DNA from: Bacteroides sp.
GTDB taxonomy: Bacteria; Bacillota; Clostridia; Oscillospirales; Ruminococcaceae
Direction: 5' to 3'
Assembly (NCBI GenBank): GCA_023663265.1
Contig: JAMPHV010000007.1
Location: 1-60,377, forward strand
DNA length: 60,377 bases
Shown piece after piece: positions 60,129-60,377 of the stretch (positions are counted from its first letter, which is position 1; each line of letters begins with the position of its first letter). Under the pieces are notes generated by a model that was given only the letters and a program-made list of their open reading frames with translations, was not told where the DNA came from and made no database searches. The translations under genes and the position numbers were made by a program.

Positions 60129-60377
60129 GGTGGGAGACAAAAATAAATTTAAGTTTCCCCAAAAATTAAAAGCAAAAAATGGAGAAATTGTTATGACAAA
60201 AAGAAAAGCACACATTTGAAAATGAAAATAAGCATTGAATAAAAAGCAGAATGAGCCTTAGATAAATCTAAAAAAGCATTATAGAACATCGGCAGTTATA
60301 ATTCTAAGCGCCTGCACTTTTAAAAAAACGGAATACCGACTTATATTTTAAAACAACTTTCAAAGCGAGGAAAAGGG
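60129..60377. other. AT-rich intergenic sequence at the window end
   Basis: No supported gene is seen. One very short frame (ATG 60193, eight codons, GGAG upstream) is probably chance. The region continues past the window. Confidence 0.4.

Noticed and set aside
1..60377. CRISPR arrays, tRNA or rRNA genes, insertion sequence or prophage genes
   Set aside because: No spaced direct repeats, cloverleaf-like sequences, rRNA segments, transposase or phage proteins were found on either strand.

Overview
The window looks like chromosomal DNA of a strictly anaerobic, Gram-positive member of the Clostridia, probably a gut Ruminococcus/Oscillospiraceae-type bacterium. This is inference from gene content: class III (oxygen-sensitive) ribonucleotide reductase, FabK-type enoyl reductase, a VanG-type cluster, Firmicute-like strong AGGAGG ribosome-binding sites, and a mreBCD-mrdA-mgsA neighbourhood. 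Coding density is high. I see no tRNA, rRNA, CRISPR array, transposase or phage gene.

Layout. 0-5.4 kb: a chemoreceptor and a large hybrid sensor kinase, both on the minus strand. 5.8-11.5 kb: the cell-shape genes mreB, mreC, mreD and mrdA (PBP2), then mgsA; a 165-bp inverted-repeat element straddles the end of mreD. 11.7-17.1 kb: hisS, a HAD phosphatase fused to a second domain, a PLP aminotransferase and trpS. 17.2-23.5 kb: an amidohydrolase, two zinc-ribbon ABC exporter half-transporters with a DUF1854-like protein between them, and a small protein. 23.6-26.1 kb (minus): a von Willebrand-like protein, an unknown protein and a CE2-type esterase lipoprotein. 26.3-31.6 kb: der, plsY and gpsA facing nrdD, whose promoter carries two NrdR-like boxes. 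31.9-37.3 kb: a VanG-like cluster with regulator, sensor kinase, a frameshifted vanW, a D-Ala:D-Ser-type ligase, a VanXY-type peptidase and a VanT-like membrane protein without a racemase domain. 37.4-40.3 kb: galE and a tandem pair of aspartoacylase-like proteins, the second lacking metal ligands. 40.4-45.4 kb (minus): fabD, aroE, aroK, an amidohydrolase, a membrane protein and a fumarase alpha subunit. 45.7-54.2 kb: a complete type II fatty acid synthesis operon, fabH-fabK-fabG-fabF-accB-fabZ-accC-accD-accA-acpP. 54.5-58.0 kb: a GGDEF/EAL protein, a pyridoxamine kinase and an unknown protein. 58.1-60.0 kb: an ammonium transporter fused to a P-II domain, behind a leader with a terminator-like hairpin.

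How the parts work together. The fab/acc operon plus the divergent fabD supplies acyl-ACP, which plsY and gpsA need for phospholipid synthesis. The Mre/PBP2 block and the Van-like cluster both act on peptidoglycan. The Van-like cluster has matching 11-bp tandem repeats in front of vanR and in front of vanW, which suggests one response regulator controls both promoters.

The most notable items are the decayed or rearranged VanG-like cluster with its predicted VanR sites, two families of small palindromic repeats (one carrying a transcription terminator), a metal-ligand-less aspartoacylase paralogue, the zinc-ribbon ABC/DUF1854 system, a HAD fusion protein, and the structured leader of the amt-glnB fusion gene. 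All family assignments come from reading the translated sequences; no database search was run.
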